A stretch of 64,000 nt of DNA from Mycolicibacter arupensis (GCF_002086515.1 NZ_MVHH01000021.1:1-64000); one strand, 5' to 3'. Positions 36,055 through 45,901 are shown, counted from the first letter of the stretch. Translations and numbers: made by a program. Notes: generated by a model from the sequence alone, not told the origin.

Positions 36055-37608
36055 ATGGCGCAAGAGACTGGCCCCGCGTTGGGGATGTCCGTCGGGGCGA
36101 CCACACTGGCGGCAGTCACCGCCGATCGTGCGATCACCCGTCGCCCAGTACTGACGCTGTTTCGGGATCGGCCGTCGCAGATCGGCATGCCGTCGGAGAA
36201 CTCTGCGGTCAGTTCCGATCTGCATGAACGTGGGCTCGCGGTGAGCGATTTTGTGGACCGCGTTGGTGGCGGTGGTCCGGTGGTGGCCAGCGATGGGTCT
36301 ACGCACCGCGCCGAGCAGCTGCTCGCCGATGGGTTGCACGCACTGGCCTACGCGGTCACCGAGGGCCGACCGATACCGCCCGCGGTAGCGGTCAGTTATC
36401 CCGCGCACTGGTCGCGCGACGCTGTCGGGGCGCTGCGTACGGCGCTCGGCCGCGTGTCGGAGTGGGCGCAGCATCCGGTGACGCTGCTCTCCGATACCCA
36501 AGCGGTTCTGACTGCACTGCAAGCTAATCCGGGTCTGCCCGATGACGGGGTCATCGCGGTGTGTGACTTCGGGGGCAGCGGAACCAACGTCACGCTCGTC
36601 GATGCCGCCCGTGGTTTCGAGCCGCTCGGTGCCACCCAACGCAGCACTGTCCTATCTGGTGACGTGATAGATCAGGCGTTGCTTGATCACGTGGTGGCCG
36701 ATCTGGGAGGCAACAGCGACGGGCCTGCCACGGTGGGTTCGCTGACCAGATTGCGCAGTCAGTGCCGTGACGCCAAGGAGCAGCTGTCGTCAGAGACGGT
36801 GGCCGAACTCGCGGGCTTCCACGGCGGGGTATGGCTCACCCGGGTGGAACTCGACGAGGCCCTGCGGCAGCCCCTCGAAGGCTTTTTCACGTTCTTGCAC
36901 CAGACCTTGGAGCGCAGCCAGCTGCGCCCCAATGGGCTGGCGGCGATCGTCTCGGTGGGCGGTGGGGCGAACATGCCGACGGTCACGACGGGGCTGTCGC
37001 AGCGCTTCGGGGTCCCCGTCATCAGCTCGCCGCGACCCCAGTTGACCGCCGCGATCGGTGCGGCACTGAGCGTTGCGGGCAACGTCGCGGCCGCTCCGAA
37101 GACGGCACCGCCACCTGAGACGGCGCCGCCACCTGCGGCACCCACATCGTTCCCGGAGCCGCTGTCGCCGCCAGAGCAGGCGCCGCCTGCGGCAGTCGAG
37201 TTCGCCCCCGACCCGGGGCTGCAGCCCGTGGTGACCCCACCGCCGTGGTCGGCGCCCGTCCCGCTGACGCAGCCGGCTCCGCCGGACCCGGAGCTGCTGG
37301 GCGAGCATGGCACCGCGGCCTGGTATCGACGGCCGGTGCCGGTGGTGCTGTTGGCCGCACTGATTGCGCTGTTGCTGGGCACGGTGGCAGTGCTGGTGTT
37401 GCGCCGGGCCGCTGACACCGGTCCGGACTCCAGCGTTCGCACCACGGTATCGATCACCACCACGATCGACCCGTCGCCGACCTTCGAGCCGCCACCCGCA
37501 TTCACTCCCAGCCCCGAGCCAGTCGTGCCACCGGCCCCGGAGTTCCCGGAGAATCCGGCTCCAGAGCCCACCGAGGCACCGGCCGGCGAGATCCCGGTCA
37601 GCCCCTAG
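36055..37608 (+). CDS. Membrane-anchored Hsp70-like (actin-fold ATPase) protein with Pro-rich tail
   Basis: 517 residues. Residues 1-345 form an Hsp70-type nucleotide-binding domain with a degenerate phosphate-1 motif (GMSVGATTLAAV), phosphate-2 VCDFGGSGTNVTLVD and adenosine motif SVGGGANMPTV. No substrate-binding domain follows. A Pro/Ala-rich linker (about 346-420), one TM helix (VVLLAALIALLLGTVAVLVL, about 429-448) and an external Pro/Glu/Thr-rich tail complete it. Similar mycobacterial proteins are annotated only as Hsp70-family. It shares a CTAG stop with the convergent SABATH gene. Confidence 0.75.
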   Translation: MAQETGPALGMSVGATTLAAVTADRAITRRPVLTLFRDRPSQIGMPSENSAVSSDLHERGLAVSDFVDRVGGGGPVVASDGSTHRAEQLLADGLHALAYAVTEGRPIPPAVAVSYPAHWSRDAVGALRTALGRVSEWAQHPVTLLSDTQAVLTALQANPGLPDDGVIAVCDFGGSGTNVTLVDAARGFEPLGATQRSTVLSGDVIDQALLDHVVADLGGNSDGPATVGSLTRLRSQCRDAKEQLSSETVAELAGFHGGVWLTRVELDEALRQPLEGFFTFLHQTLERSQLRPNGLAAIVSVGGGANMPTVTTGLSQRFGVPVISSPRPQLTAAIGAALSVAGNVAAAPKTAPPPETAPPPAAPTSFPEPLSPPEQAPPAAVEFAPDPGLQPVVTPPPWSAPVPLTQPAPPDPELLGEHGTAAWYRRPVPVVLLAALIALLLGTVAVLVLRRAADTGPDSSVRTTVSITTTIDPSPTFEPPPAFTPSPEPVVPPAPEFPENPAPEPTEAPAGEIPVSP

Positions 37609-38681
37609 CGCTGCTTGGCCAGGACGACCAGCGCCAGCGGAATCTGCACCTGCTGCGGGCTGCTCGCCAGCCGGGCAGCTACGCCGGCCTCCAGGTGGCG
37701 CTGGAAATCGGTCGCGCGCGGGTCATCGGCCCCACCGGCCAGGGCGCCGGCCAGCGTCGGAAACACCGCGGTGCTGATGAAGGAGGCCCAGCGTGCGCCC
37801 AGCGCGCCCGCGTCTCCGTCGAGCAGGTAGCGATCCCAGAAGCGATCCTCGGCATCGAATACCTCGAGGTGTTCGATCGTCAGTGACTCGAACCGTCCCG
37901 CCGGTGCGAACGGAGCGCGAAGCTCCTTCTCGGTGCGTCCCAGTGCGGGGATCGTCATGCGCGCAACTTCGTCCCGGGTGAGCTGCCCATCGCGCACCTG
38001 CTCCTCGAGCACGGTGACGATGGCGTCGAGCAGCGGCTGGTAGCCCGACCGGCCCGCAGCGTCGACGGCCGCGGTCAATACCAGCAACTTCCCGCCGGGG
38101 CTCAGTTCCCGGCCGCGAAACGCGACGAAGTCATGCCAGTCCTGAGCGGCCCGGCGGGCGTAGGCGCGCCGCGCGGCATCATCGCCACTGTGCTCGACAT
38201 GGACGTGGCCGGAGAACTCCGGCAGCCCGCCAGCGGGCCCGCGCAGCCACATCGTCGCCCAGGACGTCCAGCCCAGGGTGACGCTCTGCGAGGGCAGAAT
38301 CTGATGGTAGAAAGAGCGGCCTATCGCCGATGGGAAGGCAGCCGGGTCCTTGCGGGTGTAGCTGTCGGGGTCCTCGGCCAGCGTGGTGAACAGCGCGGTG
38401 AAATCGTTGTCCGGCAAGTCGGTGTGGGCGACCAACACGGGATGGTCGGCCCGGGTCCGCCGGCGAAATGCTGCGATCGCGGCGCCGATCGCAAGCATCG
38501 AGTTATAGCCGGTGGCGGCGCCGTAGTCGGCGACGACGATCGGATGCGGCGCGGCGGGCAGCGGAACTGTGGCCGCCAGCTGCCCGAAGACTGCGGTGGC
38601 GTGGGCCAGCCCGGCCGCCTGCAACCGGTTCGAGGGAGTGCCGCCGGGCTCGGGTCGGACGACGATGCTTGACTCTGGCAT
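37605..38681 (-). CDS. SABATH-family SAM-dependent carboxyl methyltransferase
   Basis: 358 residues. VADYGAATGYNS is the SAM-binding motif I of the SABATH family, HTDLPDNDF is the second motif, and SQSVTLGWTSWATMWL replaces the plant substrate-gate segment. SABATH enzymes, best known in plants, methylate carboxyl groups of small acids such as salicylate, benzoate or indole-acetate. Start 38681 follows GGAGGT. The acid substrate is unknown. Confidence 0.82.
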   Translation of the reverse strand: MPESSIVVRPEPGGTPSNRLQAAGLAHATAVFGQLAATVPLPAAPHPIVVADYGAATGYNSMLAIGAAIAAFRRRTRADHPVLVAHTDLPDNDFTALFTTLAEDPDSYTRKDPAAFPSAIGRSFYHQILPSQSVTLGWTSWATMWLRGPAGGLPEFSGHVHVEHSGDDAARRAYARRAAQDWHDFVAFRGRELSPGGKLLVLTAAVDAAGRSGYQPLLDAIVTVLEEQVRDGQLTRDEVARMTIPALGRTEKELRAPFAPAGRFESLTIEHLEVFDAEDRFWDRYLLDGDAGALGARWASFISTAVFPTLAGALAGGADDPRATDFQRHLEAGVAARLASSPQQVQIPLALVVLAKQR

Positions 38682-38763
38682 GGGCACCTCCGACCGCGGC
38701 GAACCTTCATCGATATCACCACTGACGGTAGCGCCCCGGGTAATCCGTGGCACACTTCCGTAA

Positions 38764-39480
38764 GTGAGCGCGCGCCAGGCGATCCGACGCATTCCGGCTG
38801 CGGTGGCGGTCGGCCTGATGGCGATCGGGCTGATCGGCTTCGTGGTGGCGCTGATACTGAACGTCTTTGTGCTCGACCGCTACGACGCCTACGGCGAGGT
38901 GCCGATTCCGGGCTCTGGTACCGTGCATCTTCCCGCGGGTGAGGTCACGGTCAATCTGCACACCCGGGTCATCTCCAGTCCCTCCGGAGGTGGGCTGCCG
39001 GTACCGCCGATCAGCGTGTCGGTGACGCCGCCGGCCGGGGTGGCCGAACCGGAGTTCCAGGAGAGCATCGGGATGACCACCACCGTCAACAACGACACCC
39101 GGCGGCGGCTGTGGCGGGTACAGGTCGCCCAGGCGGGCGACTATCAGATCACCACCGACGGGGAGGTCGGCGCCTACATCGCGCCGCGACTGGCGTTCGG
39201 GAAGCCCTCCGGTCACTGGGCTTACGTCTGGGTGTTCCCGGTGGTCTTTGTTGTCGGCCTGCTGGATCTGTTCGCAGCGCGGTTGTTTCGGCCGCGCCGG
39301 AGCAACTCGATGGGCGCGGCGACCGGCCCGGAGACAGATGTCAGCCAAGGCCGATTCGTTCCCGAGGGGGAAGGAATCCGCATCGAGCAGCTCAAAACGA
39401 TAACGGCCCTGCGTGATTCCGGGGCGCTGACCGAGAAGGAGTTCGCAGAGGAGAAGCGGCGAATCCTGCGCGGGCACTGA
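38764..39480 (+). CDS. Membrane protein with C-terminal SHOCT domain
   Basis: 238 residues from GTG. Two TM segments (about 12-35, VGLMAIGLIGFVVALILNVFVL, and about 155-177) flank an extracytoplasmic beta-rich region. The C-terminal LKTITALRDSGALTEKEFAEEKRRILRG is a SHOCT module, a short oligomerisation or binding motif. It is divergent from the SABATH gene. The function is unknown. Confidence 0.8.
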   Translation: MSARQAIRRIPAAVAVGLMAIGLIGFVVALILNVFVLDRYDAYGEVPIPGSGTVHLPAGEVTVNLHTRVISSPSGGGLPVPPISVSVTPPAGVAEPEFQESIGMTTTVNNDTRRRLWRVQVAQAGDYQITTDGEVGAYIAPRLAFGKPSGHWAYVWVFPVVFVVGLLDLFAARLFRPRRSNSMGAATGPETDVSQGRFVPEGEGIRIEQLKTITALRDSGALTEKEFAEEKRRILRGH

Positions 39481-39498
39481 GGTTCAGCGGCAGGACTG

Positions 39499-39520
39499 CT
39501 CGCGGCGCGTCGTCAGTGGC
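39499..39520 (+). repeat. 22-bp direct repeat, copy 1
   Basis: Identical to 39557-39578, which spans the 3' end of the MBL gene; the two are offset by 58 bases. It looks like a partial duplication of the gene tail. Confidence 0.6.
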
Positions 39521-39556
39521 GGTGCTGGTGGGCCACTTCCTTCGTGCCGCTCGTTC

Positions 39557-39578
39557 CTCGCGGCGCGTCGTCAGTGGC
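39557..39578 (+). repeat. 22-bp direct repeat, copy 2 (3' end of MBL gene)
   Basis: Exact copy of 39499-39520; includes the stop codon of the MBL gene at 39571-39573. Confidence 0.6.
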
Positions 39579-40200
39579 CGCGGGCCACCCACTCGTCGTA
39601 GTGAACCAGCTCGTCGCCGATCCTGGTGCTGTCGCCGTGCCCGGTGTACACCACGGTGTCGGGCGGCAACTGGCCGAGCCGTTCCGAGATCGAGGCCAAG
39701 ATGGTCGGGAAGTCCGAGAAAGATCGGCCGGTAGCCCCCGGGCCGCCGCAGAACAGCGTGTCGCCGCTGAACACCGCCCCCAGATCGGGTGCATGCCAGC
39801 AGACCGATCCCGGCGAGTGGCCGGGGGTGTGCAGTGCCCGCAGTTCCAGGCCGCCGACGGTGATCGTGTCCCCGTCCGCCACCGCGCGAAAGTCACTGTC
39901 CGGGTGCGTCATCTGCCACAGCATGTCGTCGCCGGGGTGCAGCAGCACCGGCGCGTCGAGCCGGCGGCCCAGCTCCGGCGCCACGGTGATGTGGTCATTG
40001 TGGCCGTGGGTGCACACCACAGCCACCACATTGCGTCCACCGACGGCTTCGACGATCGCGCCCGCATCGTGCGCGGCGTCGAACACCACCACGTCGGATT
40101 CGTCACCGACCACCCAGATGTTGTTGTCGACTTCCCAGCTGCCGCCGTCGAGTTCGAACGTACCGTGGGTGACCACCCGTTGGATCGGACCGGCGGTCAC
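39571..40200 (-). CDS. Metallo-beta-lactamase-fold hydrolase linked to mscR
   Basis: 209 residues. HGHNDH is the MBL zinc motif, with [17 protein letters not shown] and a C-terminal His completing the glyoxalase-II-like site. It overlaps mscR by 4 bases and occupies the position of Rv2260 in M. tuberculosis as I recall it. Co-expression with mycothiol-dependent formaldehyde dehydrogenase suggests it hydrolyses the S-formylmycothiol product, by analogy with S-formylglutathione hydrolase. This role is inferred. Confidence 0.85.
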   Translation of the reverse strand: MTAGPIQRVVTHGTFELDGGSWEVDNNIWVVGDESDVVVFDAAHDAGAIVEAVGGRNVVAVVCTHGHNDHITVAPELGRRLDAPVLLHPGDDMLWQMTHPDSDFRAVADGDTITVGGLELRALHTPGHSPGSVCWHAPDLGAVFSGDTLFCGGPGATGRSFSDFPTILASISERLGQLPPDTVVYTGHGDSTRIGDELVHYDEWVARGH

Positions 40201-41282
40201 AGCACCACAACCGACCGCAGCACTTCACCGTGATGCATCCGCTCGAAGGCCTTTTCGACGTCCGTCAGGCCGATGCGCTCTGAGACGAATCGCTCCAACG
40301 GCAGGCGGCCCTGCAGGTACAGGCTGATCAGGGTGGGGAAGTCGCGCTCGGGAAGGCAATCGCCGTACCAGGACGACTTCAGCGACCCGCCGCGGGAGAA
40401 GAAGTCGATCAGCGGCATGTCCAGACGCATATCGGGCGTCGGAACACCCACCAGCACAACAGTTCCGGCCAGGTCTCGCGCGTAGAACGCCTGCTTCCAG
40501 GTCTCCGGCCGGCCGACCGCGTCGATCACCACGTCGGCGCCGAAGCCGTCGGTGAGCTCCTGGATGGTCTCGACGGGGTCCTGGCTGCGGGCGTTGATCG
40601 TGTCGGTCGCGCCGAAGTCGCGGGCCCAGCTCAGCTTGGTGTCATCGGTGTCGACGGCGATGATCCGCTTGGCGCCCACCAGGGCCGCCCCCGCGATCGC
40701 CGCGTCGCCCACACCACCGCAGCCGATCACCGCGACGGTGTCGTCGCGGGTGACGCCGCCGGTGTTGATGGCGGCACCCAGGCCGGCCATCACGCCGCAG
40801 CCCAGTAGCCCCGCCACCGCCGGGTCGGCGCTGGGATCGACCTTGGTGCACTGGCCTTCGTGGACCAGTGTCTTGTCGGCGAACGCGCCAATGCCCAGGG
40901 CCGGGGTGAGCTCGGTCCCGTCGGTCAGGGTCATCGGAGCCGAGGCGTTGAACGTGTCGAAGCACAGGTGCGGACGGCCGCGCTTGCAGGCTCGGCACTG
41001 CCCGCACACCGCGCGCCAGTTCAAGACCACGAAGTCGCCGGGCGCCACCGCGGTGACCGCAGATCCCACCGACTCGACGGTGCCGGAGGCCTCGTGCCCC
41101 AGCAGGAACGGGTAGCTGTCGTTGATTCCACCGTCGCGATAGGTCAGGTCGGTGTGGCACACCCCGCAGGCGGTGATGGCGACGACGACGTCGTTGGCAC
41201 CGGGGTCGGGAATCACGATGTCGGTCACCTCGACCGGCTTGCCCTTTTCGCGGGAGATCACTCCGCGCACTGTCTGACTCAT
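40197..41282 (-). CDS. mscR: S-(hydroxymethyl)mycothiol dehydrogenase / S-nitrosomycothiol reductase
   Basis: 361 residues of the zinc alcohol dehydrogenase class. CGVCHTD gives the catalytic Cys, GHEASG the His, and [15 protein letters not shown] the structural zinc; [11 protein letters not shown] is the NAD site. Long identity to the known mycothiol-dependent formaldehyde dehydrogenase family supports the assignment. It oxidises the formaldehyde-mycothiol adduct and can reduce S-nitrosomycothiol. It is coupled to the MBL gene downstream. Confidence 0.9.
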   Translation of the reverse strand: MSQTVRGVISREKGKPVEVTDIVIPDPGANDVVVAITACGVCHTDLTYRDGGINDSYPFLLGHEASGTVESVGSAVTAVAPGDFVVLNWRAVCGQCRACKRGRPHLCFDTFNASAPMTLTDGTELTPALGIGAFADKTLVHEGQCTKVDPSADPAVAGLLGCGVMAGLGAAINTGGVTRDDTVAVIGCGGVGDAAIAGAALVGAKRIIAVDTDDTKLSWARDFGATDTINARSQDPVETIQELTDGFGADVVIDAVGRPETWKQAFYARDLAGTVVLVGVPTPDMRLDMPLIDFFSRGGSLKSSWYGDCLPERDFPTLISLYLQGRLPLERFVSERIGLTDVEKAFERMHHGEVLRSVVVL

Positions 41283-41292
41283 GGGTTCAACC

Positions 41293-43098
41293 TTATGTTG
41301 CCGCTGTGGCGTCCGGTGCCGTGGCTTGTGCGGCCGCCACCCCGACCGCCGGCGTGCGGGTGTCGGCGCGCAGGAAACTTCCGGTGCGCTGCGCGCCGAG
41401 CAGGTTGGTGGGTTGACCGTCGAGCACCACCGCCCGGCCGGAGACGAACACCGCGGGCACCGCTTGGTCGTTGCGGTTGACCATGCGTGACAGTCCGCCA
41501 TAGGCGGCGAAGGCCTCTTCGGCGTAGCCGTCCAAGGTGTCGTCGAGGTGGGCGGGGTCGACCACCACGATGTCGGCGCGGTCGCCCACACGCAGATGGC
41601 CGGCGTCCACCCGATACCAGTCGGCCAGCTCACCGGTGAGCCGGTGCACCGCCTGCTCGACGGACATGAATCCCCGCCCGGCCCGTTCGGCGTCGAGCAC
41701 GTGGCGCAGCAACCGCAGGCCCATGTTGTAGAACGCCATGTTGCGCAGGTGCGCGCCCGCATCGGAGAAGCCCATCTGGATGCCGGGCTCGGCTGCGAGC
41801 TTCTTGAGCACCTCGGGGCGGTGGTTGGAGATCGTGGTGTGCCAGCGCAGTGCTGTCCCGTGCTCGACCACCAGATCGAGGAAGGCATCCACGGGGTGCA
41901 CGCCGCCGCGCTCGATCCCCACCTGCCCGAAGGACTTTCCGATGACCGACGCATCGGGGCAGTCGACGATCTCGGCGTCGAAGAAGTCGCGATGCCATAC
42001 CCGCGGGCCGTACTTGTTCTCGTAGTCCTTGCGGAATCGGCGCCGGTAGCCCTCGTCACGCATCAACGCGTCGCGTTCGACGGACTCCCGCAGGTGCAGT
42101 GCCTCGGCGCCCGAGCCGAACTCCTCGAAGATCACCAGATCGATTCCGTCGGCGTACACCTCGAACGGCACCGGGAGGTGCTGCCAGCGGAAATCGGCGC
42201 CCAGCCGGCTCAGCATGCGCGACGACTTGATGATGGTCGGAATCGCCAGTCGGTTGCTCTTGACGTCGGCGGCGGCCAGCAGCGTGGACTTGAGTGGTCG
42301 CCGGATGATGCCCAGGGCCTGCGCCAGTTGGGACACCACGTCAAACGGATTCTTGATGTCCGGACCGGCCTGCAGAATGCGTCCGCTGCGGCGCAACTTC
42401 GACTTGAGCCGGCGCAGTTCTTTGGGCTTGGCATACGTCGAGGGCAGTGTGCGCGAGCGGCAGACGTCGCCATCCATCTTGTCGAAAAGCAGTTGCTGGG
42501 AGGACATCCCGACGAATCCCGCCGCAAGGGCCTCATCGAGCATCTGCTCCATGCGGGCCTGCTCGGAGGCGGTGGGCCGATCATCGGAGCGGGTGGCGCG
42601 ATCCAGGCCCATGGTCGCGGCCCGCATATCGGAGTGCCCGATGAACGCGGTCACATTCGGCCCCAGCGGCAGCTTCTCCAGGCTGGCGATGTATTCCTCG
42701 CACGTCGACCAGTTCTTCTTCGCGTCGATCGTGTCGACCACGTACCGGCGTGGGATGGCTTCCACCCGGCCGAACAGGTCGCCGGCGTCCTGACCGTCAA
42801 CGTGAATGGTGGACAGCGAGCATGAGCCCACCAGCACCGTGGTGACGCCATGGCGCACCGACTCCGAGAGCCCCGGGGCGACGAGGATCTCGACGTCATA
42901 GTGGGTGTGGATGTCGAGCAGGCCGGGCATCACCCATTTGCCGCCAGCGTCGATCACCTGGTCGCAGCCCGTCACGTCGAGCGGCTCGGCGGAGATCGCG
43001 GCGACGTGCCCGTCGCGGATACCGATGTCGCGGATCAAAGAGGGCGCGCCGGTGCCGTCGAACCACCGGCCACCACGAATCACGGTGTCAAAACTCAC
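41293..43098 (-). CDS. N-acyl-D-amino-acid deacylase-like amidohydrolase
   Basis: 601 residues from GTG at 43098 ([19 protein letters not shown]). DIHTHYD is the metal-binding HxH of amidohydrolases, and [17 protein letters not shown] and the C-terminal [11 protein letters not shown] are typical of D-aminoacylases and related D-amino acid hydrolases (Rv2913c type). It releases carboxylic acids from N-acyl-D-amino acids or hydrolyses related amides. It ends 11 bases before mscR on the same strand and is divergent from an AraC gene. Confidence 0.85.
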   Translation of the reverse strand: MSFDTVIRGGRWFDGTGAPSLIRDIGIRDGHVAAISAEPLDVTGCDQVIDAGGKWVMPGLLDIHTHYDVEILVAPGLSESVRHGVTTVLVGSCSLSTIHVDGQDAGDLFGRVEAIPRRYVVDTIDAKKNWSTCEEYIASLEKLPLGPNVTAFIGHSDMRAATMGLDRATRSDDRPTASEQARMEQMLDEALAAGFVGMSSQQLLFDKMDGDVCRSRTLPSTYAKPKELRRLKSKLRRSGRILQAGPDIKNPFDVVSQLAQALGIIRRPLKSTLLAAADVKSNRLAIPTIIKSSRMLSRLGADFRWQHLPVPFEVYADGIDLVIFEEFGSGAEALHLRESVERDALMRDEGYRRRFRKDYENKYGPRVWHRDFFDAEIVDCPDASVIGKSFGQVGIERGGVHPVDAFLDLVVEHGTALRWHTTISNHRPEVLKKLAAEPGIQMGFSDAGAHLRNMAFYNMGLRLLRHVLDAERAGRGFMSVEQAVHRLTGELADWYRVDAGHLRVGDRADIVVVDPAHLDDTLDGYAEEAFAAYGGLSRMVNRNDQAVPAVFVSGRAVVLDGQPTNLLGAQRTGSFLRADTRTPAVGVAAAQATAPDATAAT

Positions 43099-43155
43099 GG
43101 ACGTTCCTTTCCGCCGGATGCCGTTCCCAGCATGTCCCGCCGCGCCAGCGAAGTC

Positions 43156-43184
43156 TTGACATCTGCGGACATTTCTTTGATATT
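43156..43184 (+). promoter_or_regulatory. Consensus promoter giving a leaderless AraC transcript
   Basis: TTGACA (43156-43161), a 17-base spacer, GATATT (43179-43184), then 7 bases to the ATG at 43192. This is unusually close to consensus for this GC-rich genome. Confidence 0.7.
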
Positions 43185-43193
43185 TGCGGACAT
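43161..43193 (+). promoter_or_regulatory. Direct-repeat operator over the AraC promoter
   Basis: ATCTGCGGACAT (43161-43172) and ATTTGCGGACAT (43182-43193) are spaced 21 bases apart, two helical turns, as in AraC-type half-sites. They overlap the promoter and start codon, suggesting autorepression. Confidence 0.5.
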
Positions 43194-44202
43194 GTCGGTC
43201 GTGCGCGGCACCGCGCTGTCCGGTTACCCCGATCTGGTGACCGAGCTCGGCGGCGACCCTGCGGCACTGCTGCGCGCAGCGGGGGTGCCTGAGCGGGCCG
43301 TCGGCACACACGATGTGTTCGTGCCGTACCTCGCCGTCATCCTGGCCGTCGAGGGCGCCGCGAGTGCTACGGGCACACCGGATTTCGGCCGCCGGCTGGC
43401 GTTGCGGCAAGACATCGGGAACTTCGGGCCCCTCGGGGTGGCCGCCCGTACCGCGGCCACCGTCGGCGGGGGATTTTCGATCGTGGAGCGATTCCTGTCC
43501 GCCTACAGCCCAGCGATCTCGGCACGCATCATTCCCGGCGCCGAATCGGGCGAATCGTTCTATGCCTTCGGGGTGCTCATCGAGCGATCCCCGCCGCACC
43601 CGCAGACCACCGAACTGTCCCTCGGGGTCTCACTGGGCATCATGCGCATGATGTTCGACGCCCCGTATGCGCCGCTGTCGGTGCACCTTCCGCACGAAGC
43701 GCTCACCCCGGTGCGCGACTACCTGGCCTACTTCGGCTGTCGCCCGTACTTTGCCCAACCCGTCGCCGGCTTCACCTTTCGCAGCATCGACCTGGACCGC
43801 CCGCTGCACCGAGACGACCAGGCGCACCAGGCCATGGTGCGTTACCTGCAGGGCATCACCGCCGAGACGCCGGGCATCTCAGGCTCGGTGCGCGCGATCG
43901 TCCGCCAGCTGCTGCCCACCGGGACCGTCAACTTGGAGCTGGTGGCCGGCCAGCTCGGGCTGCATCCCAAGGCGCTGCATCGGCGGCTGGCGGCCGAACA
44001 GACCACCTTTGCCGCCCTGGTCGACGGGGTGCGCCGCGATGCCGCGCACCGCTACCTTCGGGACACCGACATCAGCTTGGCGCACCTGACCCGTGAATTG
44101 GGCTACGCCGAACAAAGTGTGCTCAGCCGTTCCTGTCAGCGCTGGTTCGGCTGCAGTGCGAGCAGTCACCGCAGGGCGATCCGTGAGTCCCTGCGCGCGT
44201 AG
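43192..44202 (+). CDS. AraC-family transcriptional regulator
   Basis: 336 residues. An N-terminal arabinose-operon-regulator-like domain (about 10-190) is followed by a C-terminal double HTH (LELVAGQLGLHPKALHRRLAAEQTTFAALVDGVRRDAAHRYL..). The start at 43192 is set by the promoter, which leaves no room for an upstream ATG at 43132. It probably controls the divergent D-aminoacylase gene, and perhaps mscR beyond it. Confidence 0.85.
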   Translation: MSVVRGTALSGYPDLVTELGGDPAALLRAAGVPERAVGTHDVFVPYLAVILAVEGAASATGTPDFGRRLALRQDIGNFGPLGVAARTAATVGGGFSIVERFLSAYSPAISARIIPGAESGESFYAFGVLIERSPPHPQTTELSLGVSLGIMRMMFDAPYAPLSVHLPHEALTPVRDYLAYFGCRPYFAQPVAGFTFRSIDLDRPLHRDDQAHQAMVRYLQGITAETPGISGSVRAIVRQLLPTGTVNLELVAGQLGLHPKALHRRLAAEQTTFAALVDGVRRDAAHRYLRDTDISLAHLTRELGYAEQSVLSRSCQRWFGCSASSHRRAIRESLRA

Positions 44203-44262
44203 CAGCCGGCCGGAGGGCAGGCCCGCTGCCGGTGACCCGCCTCGCCGTTAGGCTGGCTGCCG

Positions 44263-45105
44263 ATGTGCGCCGCTGAAGCCCTGGCCCCCCTTGCCGCCCT
44301 CGACGATTGGCCGGTCGATCACGTGGCCGCCGCTGTCGTCGGCCCGCAGGGTGTGCTGGCCACCCATGGCGACGTCGGGCGGCCGTTCTACCTGGCTTCG
44401 GTGACCAAGCCCTTGGCGGCGCGGGCCGTGCAGGTCGCGGTGGAGGAGGGTGCCATCGAACTGGACACCCCAGCCGGGCCGCCGGGCGCTACCGTGCGCC
44501 ATCTGCTCGCGCATGCCTCCGGGCTCTCGCCGGACTCCGACCGAATCCTGGCCAAGCCGGGAACCCGGCGGGTGTACTCCAACCACGGTTTCGCGGTGCT
44601 CGCCGAGGCGGTGGAGCGGGCAACCGAAATCGAGTTCGGCCGTTATCTGGCCGAGGCGGTGTTCGAGCCGCTGGGTATGACTGCGAGCCGGCTGGACGGG
44701 GGAGCGGCCCGGGCCGGTTTCGGGGGCACCTCGACCCTCACCGACCTGGTTGCCTTCGCCGGTGATCTGCTGGCGCCGGTCACCGTGTCTGCGCAGCTGC
44801 ATGCCGAGGCGATCAGTGTGCAGTTCCCAGGTCTGGACGGCGTGCTGCCCGGGTACGGGCCGCAGCGCCCGAATGACTGGGGCCTGGGCTTTGAGATTCG
44901 GGACGGCAAAACGCCGCATTGGACAGGTGCGACGAACTCGGTGCGCACCTTCGGGCATTTCGGCCAATCAGGCACCCTGATCTGGGCCGATCCGGCCATC
45001 GGGCGGGCGCTGGTGGTGCTCACCGATCGCAACTTCGGGGACTGGGCGCTGGACCTGTGGCCGGCCCTGTCCGACGCGGTGGTGGCAGCCTACGGCCGGG
45101 ACTAG
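44263..45105 (+). CDS. Beta-lactamase-fold serine hydrolase
   Basis: 280 residues with the SxxK motif ASVTKPLAA, the YSN motif (YSNHGF) and HLLAHASGL. This is the class C/EstB-like penicillin-binding family, most of which are esterases or peptidases rather than beta-lactamases. No signal peptide is evident, so a cytoplasmic esterase is likely. The position next to the DUF3145 gene matches Rv2257c in M. tuberculosis. Confidence 0.85.
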   Translation: MCAAEALAPLAALDDWPVDHVAAAVVGPQGVLATHGDVGRPFYLASVTKPLAARAVQVAVEEGAIELDTPAGPPGATVRHLLAHASGLSPDSDRILAKPGTRRVYSNHGFAVLAEAVERATEIEFGRYLAEAVFEPLGMTASRLDGGAARAGFGGTSTLTDLVAFAGDLLAPVTVSAQLHAEAISVQFPGLDGVLPGYGPQRPNDWGLGFEIRDGKTPHWTGATNSVRTFGHFGQSGTLIWADPAIGRALVVLTDRNFGDWALDLWPALSDAVVAAYGRD

Positions 45106-45230
45106 CCAACAGGCGTCACACAAGGCACAATAGACACATACAACACTAAATACTCAGCAGCATCACTGTTCAATTCGGTACCGCCAGGTCGTTGGGGAAG
45201 ACGTCCCTCGTGGAGCCGAAGGAGCAACTG

Positions 45231-45752
45231 ATGCGCGCGACGAATCAATTCGCCGACGTGACCAGCGGCGTGGTGTACATCCACGCTTCGCCGGCGGCGG
45301 TATGCCCGCATGTCGAGTGGGCTCTGACCTCGGCTCTGGGTGCCCGCAACGGCCAGGCGAAGCTCAACTGGACCCCGCAGCCGGCCATGCCGGGGCAGCT
45401 GCGGGCCGTCGTCAACTGGGTCGGTCCGGTGGGAACCGGCGCCCAATTGGCCAGTGCGCTGCGCTCCTGGTCGGTGTTGCGGTTCGAGGTCACCGAAGAC
45501 CCCAGCGCCGGAGTGGACGGCCAGCGATTCAGCCACACCCCACAGTTGGGACTGTGGAGCGGGACGATGAGTGCCAACGGCGACGTGATGGTCGGCGAGA
45601 ACCGCCTGCGCACCTTGATGGCGGCCGGTGCCGATGCGTTGGCGGCCGAACTGGAGACGGTGTTGGGCACCGCATGGGACGACGCGCTGGAGGCCTACCG
45701 CGACGGCGGTGAAGGCGCTGAAGTGTCCTGGCTCAGCCGGGGCGTGGGATAA
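45231..45752 (+). CDS. DUF3145 protein
   Basis: 173 residues starting MRATNQFADVTSGVVYIHASP, the conserved N-terminus of the actinobacterial DUF3145 family. The start follows GAAGGAGC. The function of the family is unknown. The order beta-lactamase-fold protein then DUF3145 is conserved with M. tuberculosis Rv2257c-Rv2256c as I recall it. No signal peptide or TM segment. Confidence 0.85.
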   Translation: MRATNQFADVTSGVVYIHASPAAVCPHVEWALTSALGARNGQAKLNWTPQPAMPGQLRAVVNWVGPVGTGAQLASALRSWSVLRFEVTEDPSAGVDGQRFSHTPQLGLWSGTMSANGDVMVGENRLRTLMAAGADALAAELETVLGTAWDDALEAYRDGGEGAEVSWLSRGVG

Positions 45753-45901
45753 CTCACAGGCTCGCAAAGCTGCTGATACCTGCTTCTTAGGGTAGGTTAA
45801 CCCGAGCGCATCCCCCGGCGTTCGTTCCTTTCGAATTGTCTTGCGCTGTAATCATTGTCGCGTGTCTTGACGCGCGCTGCCCTCAGCGTCAAGGAGTGAT
45901 C

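Noticed and set aside
41548..42825. Plus-strand frame of 425 codons inside the D-aminoacylase gene
   Set aside because: Antisense shadow; the minus strand carries the amidohydrolase metal motifs.
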